Below the pieces are notes generated by a model. It searched no databases, had not been told where the DNA came from, and saw only the letters and a program-made list of their open reading frames with translations. Below, one piece after another: positions 14,358 through 19,941 of a stretch of 20,917 nucleotides of DNA; position 1 is the stretch's first letter; every line of letters starts with the position of its first letter. Source of the DNA: GCA-2686295 sp964402995 (GTDB lineage Archaea; Nanobdellota; Nanobdellia; Woesearchaeales; GCA-2686295). Location: assembly GCA_964402995.1 (NCBI GenBank), contig CAYOEA010000016.1, forward strand, positions 1-20,917. Direction: 5' to 3'. The position numbers were made by a program, and so were the translations under genes.

Positions 14358-15023
14358 ATGGGTAAAATTAAACAAATAATTCGAAAAACAATTCATGGTG
14401 TCCCTTATACGAATAAATTCACACTTTTAAGAGCATTAAAAGGACAATCCTTAGTTATAAATAACAAAATACATACTGCTTTAGAAATAGCTTATGAAGC
14501 TCATAAAGATCAAAAGCGAGACGATGGAAGTTCTTATCTAAATCAACATATTTACCCAGTAACTCTAGATATTGTAAAAATGTGTTCAAAACATTTAGCA
14601 TTTGACTTAACTGAAGATTTAGTTTGCGCTGCATTATTACATGACGTTATAGAAGATTCTGAAAAATTTAACTTTGAAATGTTAGAGAAAAAGTTTGGAA
14701 TAAAAGTAAGAGCTATAGTTGGAGAGTTAACTCGGCGACCTGAAAATAATATTTATGATGATAAAGATGAAATTAAGCGAAAAATTGTAACTGCAGAAGC
14801 ACTTTCATTTAACAAGAAAACATTATATGCTCGAATAATTAAACTTGCAGATAGAATAAATAATCTTGAATCCTCTGTGACAATTAAGAAAACAAGACCT
14901 GAAAAATTTGCAAGACATTTAGAACAAACAAAAGAATTATATTTACCTTTGGCTGAAAAAACAAATGAATATTTTTATCAAAGAATGAAAAATGTGATTG
15001 AAAGATTAAGTAGACTCACTTAA
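14358..15023 (+). CDS. HD-domain phosphohydrolase, small alarmone hydrolase-like
   Basis: 221-aa single HD domain of the RelA/SpoT/MESH1 hydrolase type. Seen in order: EAHKDQKRDDGSSYLNQH (His49, His64) as in the 'AH..Q.R..G.pY..H' signature, AALLHDVIED (His95, Asp96, and the catalytic-type Glu99-Asp100 pair), and IKLADRINNL (Asp165). These match the metal ligands and the ED motif of (p)ppGpp 3'-pyrophosphohydrolases. There is no synthetase or TGS/ACT domain, so it would only hydrolyse. The substrate may be (p)ppGpp or another nucleotide such as NADPH, which MESH1 also attacks. GGGGTGAT (14339-14346) lies 11 nt before the ATG, and a TTTAATAA box lies about 26 nt before it, so leadered or leaderless starts are both possible. 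The stop overlaps the convergent AMMECR1 gene by 4 nt. Confidence 0.88.
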   Translation: MGKIKQIIRKTIHGVPYTNKFTLLRALKGQSLVINNKIHTALEIAYEAHKDQKRDDGSSYLNQHIYPVTLDIVKMCSKHLAFDLTEDLVCAALLHDVIEDSEKFNFEMLEKKFGIKVRAIVGELTRRPENNIYDDKDEIKRKIVTAEALSFNKKTLYARIIKLADRINNLESSVTIKKTRPEKFARHLEQTKELYLPLAEKTNEYFYQRMKNVIERLSRLT

Positions 15024-15580
15024 GATTTTTCTTCTGAGAATATTTCTGCTTGAAACTTGTATAAATTAACATCACCTGTTTGCCAGGCATTTTTTGGAAG
15101 ACCTGACTTCTCAGATAACGCCTCTAAGAATGCTGTTATTGTAAAGTTCCACTCAGTTGCAACTTGAGGTAATAATAGTCCACTGTAACCTTTCTTATGT
15201 CTTAAAATTAAACCATCAGCCCCTATAGTTATTTTATTTAAATATTCATCTGGACTATTTACTAGGATGATTCGTGGAATTGATAAAACTGATATTTCTA
15301 TGTGAAGATTTGGAAGTTCATCTTTTGAAACAGGACTGAATCTATTATCTTGAAACGCAGCTGACCTTGCAGCATTTATTATTGATTTAAATAAAGGTTT
15401 ATCTGATTCAATAAATCCAATACAGCCTCTTAAATTACTGTTTTTATGTAAGGTTACAAATACGCCTTCTTTGGCATTTAGATGCTTTATTTGGCTTATA
15501 TTCGGCTCACTTGAACTAAAATAAGAATCTATTGATTCTCTTGCAAGATTAAGAAGTGCTTTTTTATCAGAATCGTTCAT
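15020..15580 (-). CDS. AMMECR1 domain protein
   Basis: 186-aa member of the AMMECR1 family found in all archaea and in eukaryotes. The hallmark LRGCIGF is at 50-56. The conserved AARSAAFQDNRFSPVSKDEL follows, then the strand LHIEISVLSIPR, and GADGLILRHKKGYSGLLLPQVATE with the late NLYKFQAEIF strand. The molecular function is not established; some members are linked to the Memo/MEMO-like and radical-SAM genes, which are not seen here. Cytoplasmic. On the minus strand ATTTATATAC centred about 25 nt before the ATG is a good TATA box for a leaderless transcript, with no ribosome-binding site. It converges with the HD hydrolase gene, overlapping it by 4 nt at the stop codons. Confidence 0.95.
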   Translation of the reverse strand: MNDSDKKALLNLARESIDSYFSSSEPNISQIKHLNAKEGVFVTLHKNSNLRGCIGFIESDKPLFKSIINAARSAAFQDNRFSPVSKDELPNLHIEISVLSIPRIILVNSPDEYLNKITIGADGLILRHKKGYSGLLLPQVATEWNFTITAFLEALSEKSGLPKNAWQTGDVNLYKFQAEIFSEEKS

Positions 15581-15662
15581 GAAACATGATTTATTTTGAA
15601 GTATATAAATTTAATTAGATTAAAACTAATGTTAATAAAAAATTAAGAATAGAATAAAAGAA

Positions 15663-15938
15663 TTATTTCTTTAAAGCTTTGTCAAACTTTGAAACTAAGT
15701 CTTTGTTTTGTTTCTTAAGTCTGTCAATAGCGTCAAGAAGAGCTTTTCTTGCATCTGCTTTGCTTTCTACAATAATTCTTGGAATTCCAATAAGAGGATG
15801 TTCTACATTATATGCAGCAATTTTAACATTTGAGTCCGCCCAAAGTTCTTTTTTCAATGCATTTGCTAAAGAATGTGTTGCGCCAATGATGTCGAAAACT
15901 ACTCTATGTTTTGTATCTTCAATAAATTTTAGTTCCAT
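15663..15938 (-). CDS. rpoL: DNA-directed RNA polymerase subunit L
   Basis: Small assembly subunit of archaeal RNA polymerase (equivalent to eukaryotic RPB11), which pairs with subunit D. The 91-aa product shows the D/L dimerisation fold: MELKFIEDTKHRVVFDIIGATHSLANALKKEL, then the NVEHPLIGIPRIIVES strand, and a final long helix. An in-frame GTG at 15944 would add two residues. The ATG at 15938 is preferred because it lies 27.5 nt from the TATA centre, the spacing of the other leaderless genes here. Length is normal. The gene follows the METTL5-like gene, and its promoter lies inside the end of that gene. It is one of the clearest archaeal markers in the window. Confidence 0.93.
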   Translation of the reverse strand: MELKFIEDTKHRVVFDIIGATHSLANALKKELWADSNVKIAAYNVEHPLIGIPRIIVESKADARKALLDAIDRLKKQNKDLVSKFDKALKK

Positions 15939-15960
15939 GGTCACGAGAAAACAAGTATTT

Positions 15961-15980
15961 ATTTATAAATTTATTCGTTG
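15961..15980 (-). promoter_or_regulatory. BRE/TATA promoter of rpoL
   Basis: On the minus strand CAACGAATAA (BRE-like) precedes ATTTATAAAT (15961-15970), whose centre is 27.5 nt upstream of the rpoL ATG. It overlaps the last codons of the METTL5-like gene, so rpoL can be transcribed separately. Confidence 0.7.
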
Positions 15981-16583
15981 TATTCGCCAACAACCGACCT
16001 TTATTCTTTGAATTCGTTTTTTATGGTGTGGCATTGTGTTTTTTAGCGGGAATGCAAAATCAAAATGATGAGTTGCTTTAAAGCCGTGTTTAATGATAAA
16101 TTTTTCTACAAATTCTGACGTTTCTTGTTTGTGGAAAGTGTAAATTATGTCACCATATCTAACTGCTTTTTCAAGAAAATCCCTATCTGCATGGGTTTCT
16201 TTAGTTCCAAACGGAGGATTTTCTAATATTAGATCAACTTTGACATCGAAAGATAAAACATCTGCTTGAATGATTTCATAATGAGTTGGTGTTTCAATGT
16301 TTTCAAGTAAGTCCAAATTCTCTTTAAGAATTTTTATTGCGTCAGGATCTTTTTCTAAGAAATAAACTTTCTTTGCACCAAGTAATAGTGCACTGATACC
16401 TAAGACTCCAGTTCCAGCGCCTAAATCAGCCACAACTTTATCTTCAAGATCTCGATTCATGTAAGCAAACCATAATACTTCTGCAGCTATATCTGGCTCT
16501 GTTGGGTGTTGCTCAGCCCATGCTTTAGGATCCTTAAACTGTTTTAGTTTAGATAAAAAAATTCCTAGTTGTTTTTGCCTCAT
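15963..16583 (-). CDS. METTL5-type rRNA N6-adenosine methyltransferase
   Basis: SAM-dependent methyltransferase of 206 aa resembling human METTL5, which makes m6A in small-subunit rRNA. Seen: the N-terminal EQHPTEPDIAAEVLW, equivalent to METTL5's 'EQYPTRPHIAA'; SAM-binding DLGAGTGVLGI (from Asp53); the acidic end of the next strand (FLEKDPDA); catalytic NPPFGTKE (122-129); and the C-terminal HHKKRIQRIKVGCWRI, like the 'HKKK..IEVD' end of METTL5. Eukaryotic METTL5 needs TRMT112; no such gene is in this window. An in-frame ATG at 16589 exists, but the one at 16583 is 27.5 nt from the TATA centre and is preferred. The product should act on rRNA, which suits its place next to rpoL. Confidence 0.9.
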   Translation of the reverse strand: MRQKQLGIFLSKLKQFKDPKAWAEQHPTEPDIAAEVLWFAYMNRDLEDKVVADLGAGTGVLGISALLLGAKKVYFLEKDPDAIKILKENLDLLENIETPTHYEIIQADVLSFDVKVDLILENPPFGTKETHADRDFLEKAVRYGDIIYTFHKQETSEFVEKFIIKHGFKATHHFDFAFPLKNTMPHHKKRIQRIKVGCWRIQRINL

Positions 16584-16605
16584 ATTCATTTAATAACTTG
16601 AATTG

Positions 16606-16627
16606 TTTTATAAAATTTCTCGAGAAA
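16606..16627 (-). promoter_or_regulatory. Promoter of the METTL5-like gene with palindrome
   Basis: TTTTATAAAA (16606-16615) is centred 27.5 nt upstream of the preferred ATG. Immediately upstream, in the BRE position, is the perfect 12-bp palindrome TTTCTCGAGAAA (16616-16627). Confidence 0.65.
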
Positions 16628-16723
16628 AAGTACATACTTATCCATACAACTATTTGACGTTTTGAAAATATATGATAGGAGTATGATAATCTTTAAAAAG
16701 GAGCTAATCAAATTGTATTTTGG

Positions 16724-17290
16724 GTGATGAGCATTTTTGGAAATAGTAAAAAGATACCAGAGTTAATATCAAAAATTATCCTTTTAACTAAGGATTTTAA
16801 TGTATTAAAGCTTAATCTGAAAGGAAAATTTAAGTCTGTAAATGATGAATTAGATTCACATTTAGACTCTATAAATCAGAATTCTAACGAGATCCAAACT
16901 AACTACGAATACACTGCAGAATTAGAATCAAGAATTGAAAAGTTAAGTGAAAAAGTTGATGAATTACAAATGCAATTAAACCCACACATAAATTCTTACC
17001 AATATACTAACGGTCCTTTATCTAAAAAAGAACAAGATTTTTTCATGAATTTATACACCATAGAAGACAGAATTCCAATGGTTGAATTAGCAAAAACTGC
17101 TGGTTTAACTCTGGAACTTTGTGAAATGATGATTTGTTCTTTAGAGAATAAGAATATACCCATAATTAAACAAGTTGTCGACGGTAAATTGTATTTATCT
17201 TTGGAGTATACATTTAAAGATTTACAGGCAAGAAAGAACGTTTTAAAGATAGATAATACTTTTGTTCCGACAGCAATTCTTAGTCAATGA
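16724..17290 (+). CDS. Coiled-coil protein with possible winged-helix domain
   Basis: No family recognised with certainty. The 188-aa product (GTG start at 16724, or ATG at 16727 giving 187 aa) begins with a short amphipathic helix region. A coiled coil runs from about residue 35 to 87 (heptads around ESRIEKLSEKVDELQMQL), and a C-terminal domain from about 97 to 175. The last part (SKKEQDFFMNLYT, ...MVELAKTAGLTLELCEMMICSLENKNIPIIKQVVDGKLYLSL) has the helix-helix-helix-hairpin order of a winged helix. It may be a DNA-associated or scaffold protein. A TTTAAAAA box (16692-16699) centred 28.5 nt before the GTG suggests a leaderless GTG start. AGGAGC just after it is too far from either start to be a ribosome-binding site. 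Divergent from the METTL5-like gene. Confidence 0.7.
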   Translation: MMSIFGNSKKIPELISKIILLTKDFNVLKLNLKGKFKSVNDELDSHLDSINQNSNEIQTNYEYTAELESRIEKLSEKVDELQMQLNPHINSYQYTNGPLSKKEQDFFMNLYTIEDRIPMVELAKTAGLTLELCEMMICSLENKNIPIIKQVVDGKLYLSLEYTFKDLQARKNVLKIDNTFVPTAILSQ

Positions 17291-17370
17291 TTCTAAAAAG
17301 TGATTCTTATTTTTACTAAATTTTGATTTATTTAATTTCTAATTTTTTTTTGAAAATTTGAAAAAATAAC

Positions 17371-17510
17371 GTTTCAAATAGTGTCTAAAACCTTTGAGCA
17401 ATGCTTAAAATTAAAAACTTGTTTTTTTGAGCTATTTATTGGTGTTACAATACATAGTTCATCCAATATATAGTGTGTCCGATAAATATGATAACCAATA
17501 AAAACAATAA
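17371..17510 (+). repeat. Left arm of an inverted non-coding repeat (iteron arm)
   Basis: Matches the reverse complement of 19815-19941. Two blocks are best: CTTTRAGCAATGCTTAAAA within 17387-17411 (24 of 25 identical over the block by hand alignment) and the iteron block beginning CCAATATATAG at 17463 (about 33 of 40). Between them lies an A/T-rich spacer of similar length in both. The arm occupies the whole padR upstream region. Confidence 0.75.
17447..17510 (+). repeat. Four tandem 16-bp iterons upstream of padR
   Basis: Four adjacent 16-mers: ACAATACATAGTTCAT, CCAATATATAGTGTGT, CCGATAAATATGATAA, CCAATAAAAACAATAA. The common part is mCRATAnATA. The last ends exactly where the TATA sequence ATTTATAAA begins (17511), so bound protein would control access to the promoter. 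Likely operator array, perhaps for the PadR protein itself (inference). Confidence 0.7.
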
Positions 17511-17519
17511 ATTTATAAA
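17511..17519 (+). promoter_or_regulatory. TATA box of padR-family gene
   Basis: ATTTATAAA centred about 25.5 nt before the ATG at 17541. GAGGG (17530-17534) also precedes the ATG by 6 nt, so a very short leader or leaderless start are both possible. Confidence 0.7.
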
Positions 17520-17540
17520 GATTAAAAATGAGGGTTTATT

Positions 17541-17900
17541 ATGGCACAAAAAGCTAAATCTAAGATTAGAAAAGGTGAATCAGAGTATTTAGAGCTTAAA
17601 GGATTTTTAAGTTTCTTAGTTCTTCATGAACTTAATCAGAAGACTTTGTGTGGTGAAGATTTAGCTAAAAAGATAGGTCGAAGAAAAGGTGCGATGCTCA
17701 CTCCAGGTACAATTTATCCTGCATTGAAGGTTCTTAGAAATAAAAAACTGATCAAATTCATTCAAGATGGACGTAAAAAAAATTACTTTTTAACTGATTC
17801 TGGAAAAAAAGAATTAAAAAATTTATACAGTCAATTTAGTAATTATTTTTATGGTTTAAAGCATATAATTAAAAGAAAAGATTATAAAAAAGTAAAATAA
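17541..17900 (+). CDS. PadR-family winged-helix transcriptional regulator
   Basis: 119-aa DNA-binding protein of the PadR type. After a basic N-terminus it shows LELKGFLSFLVLHELNQ, GEDLAKKIGRR, the recognition segment LTPGTIYPALKVLRNKKLIK (residues about 51-70) and the wing DGRKKNYFLTDSGKKEL, followed by a basic C-terminal helix shorter than in PadR s.str. (subfamily with a minimal dimerisation helix). 'TPGTIYPAL..L...GLI' is the hallmark of the family. PadR proteins usually repress their own gene and a nearby target. The four 16-bp iterons abutting its TATA box are a natural candidate operator. A terminator-like hairpin follows at 17962-17976. The gene lies between inverted copies of the GCTTAAA-type repeat (17371-17411 and 17913-17952). 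Confidence 0.9.
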   Translation: MAQKAKSKIRKGESEYLELKGFLSFLVLHELNQKTLCGEDLAKKIGRRKGAMLTPGTIYPALKVLRNKKLIKFIQDGRKKNYFLTDSGKKELKNLYSQFSNYFYGLKHIIKRKDYKKVK

Positions 17901-17912
17901 AATATTTGATTT

Positions 17913-17991
17913 TTGCTTAAATGTTTTAAACTCAGTTTGAAACTTCAAAATTAAAAAAATTTGTCTGTTTTAGACATTTATTTTTTTGTGA
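17913..17991 (+). repeat. Third copy of the GCTTAAA repeat, downstream of padR
   Basis: 17913-17952 aligns without gaps to 19909-19948 (about 32 of 40 identical by eye), sharing TTGCTTAAA, TTTGARACTTC and AAATT. The similarity continues through a TTTTAGA segment to the TTATTTTTTTG end. It is in the same orientation as the right copy and inverted relative to the left copy at 17371-17405. It has no iterons. Confidence 0.7.
17962..17988 (+). terminator. Terminator after padR-family gene
   Basis: TGTCT (17962-17966) pairs with AGACA (17972-17976) around GTTTT, followed by TTTATTTTTTT. A bacterial-style stem plus T-tract, here overlapping the end of the convergent gene. Confidence 0.6.
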
Positions 17992-18355
17992 GATTCACAG
18001 CACTGTGACGTAAATATTCACTAGTTGCATTCCTAAAGTTGGAAGTTGTTTTTCCACTATAATGATCATTTAATAGTTGTTTTACTTCATCGTCTTTAGC
18101 AGTTGTACTAGTATTTCCGTCATGAAGTTTACAATTCACAGTTACTGACTCCAGATTTTGAGTTATATTTACTTCCATTCTGTTATGCATCTCGTATGTG
18201 ACTTCGCCATTTTGTTCGAAAGCTACATAGGAAGATCCTAATGGGCTGCTATTTTGAGATGTATTCATTGGTAATTTATATGCATCACTAATTATTGAAA
18301 TTAAAGTAAAAAATTGTTCTGCATCAAAGTCCCCTTTTTTTATTTCTAGTTCCAT
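17978..18355 (-). CDS. Hypothetical protein, operator-controlled
   Basis: No family recognised. A longer reading from a TTG at 18376 would add seven residues but lies inside the dyad. The ATG at 18355 (125 aa, MELEIKKGDFDAEQFF) is 29.5 nt from the TATA centre and is preferred. The N-terminal half looks like an alpha/beta start with an amphipathic helix (FFTLISIISDAYKLP). The middle has alternating strands (EVTYEMHNRMEVNITQ, VTVNCKLHD), and the C-terminus a polar helix. No membrane segment and no catalytic motif are seen. TATATAAA (18381-18388, plus-strand reading) is the promoter. A 22-bp dyad sits between it and the ATG, so expression is very likely repressor-controlled. It is convergent with the padR-family gene. 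Confidence 0.6.
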   Translation of the reverse strand: MELEIKKGDFDAEQFFTLISIISDAYKLPMNTSQNSSPLGSSYVAFEQNGEVTYEMHNRMEVNITQNLESVTVNCKLHDGNTSTTAKDDEVKQLLNDHYSGKTTSNFRNATSEYLRHSAVNLTKK

Positions 18356-18377
18356 GTTGTAACTGTATAGTGACAAC
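18356..18377. promoter_or_regulatory. 22-bp dyad operator between TATA and ATG
   Basis: Outer arms GTTGT and ACAAC, with 9 of 11 base pairs symmetric; core TTGTAACT-GTAT-AGTGACAA. It directly abuts the ATG of the 125-aa gene and covers its expected transcription start. A matching sequence (17 of 22 identical) is at 20791-20812. Confidence 0.65.
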
Positions 18378-18503
18378 TACTATATAAACTTTTCTTTTTT
18401 CTAGGTTTTTTAAGTTCCTTTTTTGTTCAAAAACCCAGCCTTTTTTGTGCAGATTAAGGGTTTGAATGCTTTTCTCGTCGACCAGTATCTTAAAATAACA
18501 ATA

Positions 18504-18511
18504 TTTATATA
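18504..18511 (+). promoter_or_regulatory. TATA box upstream of the TM-protein/xerA pair
   Basis: TTTATATA at 18504-18511, immediately left of the dif-like site. The start expected about 26 nt beyond its centre (near 18533) falls inside that site. Transcripts would have a leader of about 100 nt before the ATG at 18632. Confidence 0.55.
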
Positions 18512-18515
18512 GTAA

Positions 18516-18543
18516 ACTTCGTATAATATATCTTATACGAAGT
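18516..18543. other. dif/loxP-like recombination site
   Basis: Perfect 11-bp inverted arms ACTTCGTATAA (18516-18526) and TTATACGAAGT (18533-18543) around the 6-bp spacer TATATC: the 11-6-11, 28-bp layout of dif sites, with the inner ATAA/TTAT typical of Xer targets. Symmetry extends two more pairs outwards (AAA/TTT). The same 28 positions of phage P1 loxP differ at only three places. It lies 396 bp before the xerA-like gene. Whether it is the chromosomal dif or an element's attachment site cannot be told from one window. Confidence 0.7.
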
Positions 18544-18562
18544 TTTAAGCTTAGTTTTAAGC
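18541..18562 (+). repeat. Direct repeat AGTTTTAAGC beside the dif-like site
   Basis: AGTTTTAAGC occurs at 18541-18550, overlapping the right dif arm, and again at 18553-18562, a 12-nt period. TTTTAAGC is also the core of the repeats at 17403 (reverse), 17914 (reverse, partial) and 19900, so it may be an accessory-protein site. Confidence 0.45.
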
Positions 18563-18631
18563 ACAAATGAGATATTCGAAAATGAATTTGTTTTTGGATC
18601 TTGTTTTGAAAACGTAAAATAGGTGATTTAT

Positions 18632-18871
18632 ATGAATCAAGAAGAAAATAAGAAAAAATCTGGAATAATGAAGAAAGAAGTCTTTGTAGGAATTTTAGCT
18701 TTCGGACTTGGAAGTTATAATTTGCTCGGACAGATGGGTTATCTTACTGCTAACTTTGAAGTTCCGCAAATGATTGCAAATATCATACTGGTAATTTCAG
18801 CATTCTTCCTTTGGATACAGGCAGCAAAAATTGCAAGACACAATTACTTTAAAAGAGGATTTAGTAAATAG
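18632..18871 (+). CDS. Small two-TM membrane protein
   Basis: No family recognised. The 79-aa product starts with a short charged segment (MNQEENKKKSGIMKKE). Two hydrophobic helices follow, FVGILAFGLGSYNLLGQMGYL (about 18-38) and MIANIILVISAFFLWIQAA (about 47-65), then a basic tail. By the positive-inside rule both ends should be cytoplasmic. AGGTGAT (18621-18627) lies 4 nt before the ATG at 18632. A GTG at 18623 lies within that ribosome-binding site and is not a likely start. It is 67 nt upstream of the xerA-like gene on the same strand and downstream of the dif-like site, so it may be co-transcribed with the recombinase. No link to recombination is evident from its sequence. Confidence 0.7.
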   Translation: MNQEENKKKSGIMKKEVFVGILAFGLGSYNLLGQMGYLTANFEVPQMIANIILVISAFFLWIQAAKIARHNYFKRGFSK

Positions 18872-18899
18872 GTAAATTTCATGCTAGTAACAAAAATAA

Positions 18900-18924
18900 G
18901 GAATTTTTGGAACTCCCAAATTCC
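18900..18924 (+). promoter_or_regulatory. Hairpin in the xerA leader
   Basis: GGAATTT(TT)GG pairs with CCAAATTCC around AACTC, with two bulged T residues. It ends 4 nt before the ribosome-binding site GAGGT (18928-18932). The apical part, TTTGGAACTCCCAAA, closely repeats the first hairpin after grpE (6001-6020). Confidence 0.55.
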
Positions 18925-18938
18925 ACTGAGGTTGTAAT

Positions 18939-19745
18939 TTGTTAGAAAAATTATCTGCTGAATTGATGCTGAGAGGCTATAGTAAAGAAACTGTTAAAGC
19001 TTATACTAGATTTAACAAGGGCTTTTTAAGCTACTCTGGCCACAATGAAGAATTGGTAACTGCAGATAAGATAAAGCTATATTTAGGGCATTTAATCTCT
19101 GAAAAGGGCTTAAGTGCAAGATCGTTAGGTTTAGTTAGATCGGCTCTCTTATTTTATTATAATGATGTTTTAGATAGAGGCTTTTCTAAAATTTCAACAC
19201 CTAAGATATCTCGAAAATTACCTGTTGTTTTATCTAAAGAAGAAGTTTTAGCTCTGATTGAAAATGCAGGATCTAGAAAGAGTAAACTCATGATAAAAAT
19301 GCTGTATTCTTCAGGTATCAGAGTATCTGAATTAGTTGGGATGAAAATTAATCAGCTCGAACTTGATAAACGGACAGCATGGGTTAGAAGTGGGAAGGGT
19401 GCTAAAGATAGATTAGTTATATTATCTAATAAAATTGTTGAAGAACTAAGAGCATACTTGCCAAATGTGCGTTCAGAATATTTATTTCCTGGTCGAAATG
19501 GTCCATTGACAACACGTTCAGTACAACTAATGGTTAGTTTAGCAGGCGATAAGGCGGGCATAAATAAGCAAGTAACACCTCACACTATGAGGCACAGTTT
19601 TGCGACACATTTGCTTGATTCAGGCACTGATATTAGGCTTATTCAAGAATTACTTGGACATGCTGATTTGTCGACGACACAAATATACACTCATGTCTCT
19701 GATGAGGCAAAAAGAAAGGTTCAAAGTCCTCTTGATTCTATATGA
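18939..19745 (+). CDS. xerA: XerA-like tyrosine recombinase
   Basis: Complete 268-aa site-specific recombinase. The SAM-like N-terminal core-binding domain runs from about residue 1 to 85. The catalytic domain has all expected residues: Arg128 in SSGIRVSEL, Lys153 in RSGKGAKDR, His215 and Arg218 in HTMRHSF, His241 in LLGHADLSTT and nucleophile Tyr250 in IYTH. The start is TTG at 18939, supported by GAGGT (18928-18932) six nt upstream and by the need for the first helix; the next ATG (18966) would remove part of it. The length matches archaeal XerA, which resolves chromosome dimers at dif. A dif-like 28-bp site lies 396 bp upstream, fitting this role, but integrases of mobile elements have the same motifs. 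It follows the small membrane protein gene. Confidence 0.93.
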   Translation: MLEKLSAELMLRGYSKETVKAYTRFNKGFLSYSGHNEELVTADKIKLYLGHLISEKGLSARSLGLVRSALLFYYNDVLDRGFSKISTPKISRKLPVVLSKEEVLALIENAGSRKSKLMIKMLYSSGIRVSELVGMKINQLELDKRTAWVRSGKGAKDRLVILSNKIVEELRAYLPNVRSEYLFPGRNGPLTTRSVQLMVSLAGDKAGINKQVTPHTMRHSFATHLLDSGTDIRLIQELLGHADLSTTQIYTHVSDEAKRKVQSPLDSI

Positions 19746-19814
19746 TTTTTAGCGTTTTTTTAGGTTTTCTTCATTCTAAAACTTGTAGTTTTTGATTAAA
19801 TATTTTAATGTCTA

Positions 19815-19941
19815 TTTTTTAATTTATTGGTTGTACTATCTATTGGACAATCTATATATTGGTTTTACAATAAATGCTTGAAAAATATGCTTTTTTTTAT
19901 TTTAAGCATTGCTTAAAGGTTTTGAACAAGATTTGAGACTT
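19815..19941 (-). repeat. Right arm of the inverted repeat, with three 16-bp iterons
   Basis: On the minus strand three 16-mers lie in tandem: CCAATATATAGATTGT (19847-19862), CCAATAGATAGTACAA (19831-19846) and CCAATAAATTAAAAAA (19815-19830), the counterparts of padR iterons 2, 3 and 4. The TTTAAGC-ATT-GCTTAAA palindrome is at 19901-19917. No gene starts leftward from this arm, and no good TATA box is present at the position equivalent to the padR one, so it may be a relic or a second binding site. The plus-strand extension to about 19985 matches the copy after padR. Confidence 0.75.

Noticed and set aside
4642..16583. Long open frames antisense to genes such as dnaK, dnaJ, copA and the FAD oxidoreductase
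   Set aside because: They lack promoters and ribosome-binding sites, and their translations are low-complexity Ser/Leu/Phe-rich shadows of the real genes.
16722..16822. Box C/D sRNA starting at GGTGATGAG
   Set aside because: Box C-like and CTGA-like words occur but without proper C'/D' spacing, and they lie in a likely coding region.
18514..18545. loxP from vector contamination or engineering
   Set aside because: Three of the 28 core positions and some flanking bases differ from loxP, and the surrounding sequence is native A/T-rich archaeal DNA with no vector sequence.
18324..18566. An open 80-codon frame on the minus strand across the dif-like site
   Set aside because: It runs through the palindromic site, a promoter and the dyad, overlaps the better-supported 125-aa gene, and has a composition (long basic and aromatic runs) typical of chance translation.
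17371..19941. An active invertible switch driven by the recombinase
   Set aside because: The arms are too diverged (about 75-80% in the best blocks, lower between) for recent strand exchange, and they lack the 11-6-11 layout of a tyrosine-recombinase site.
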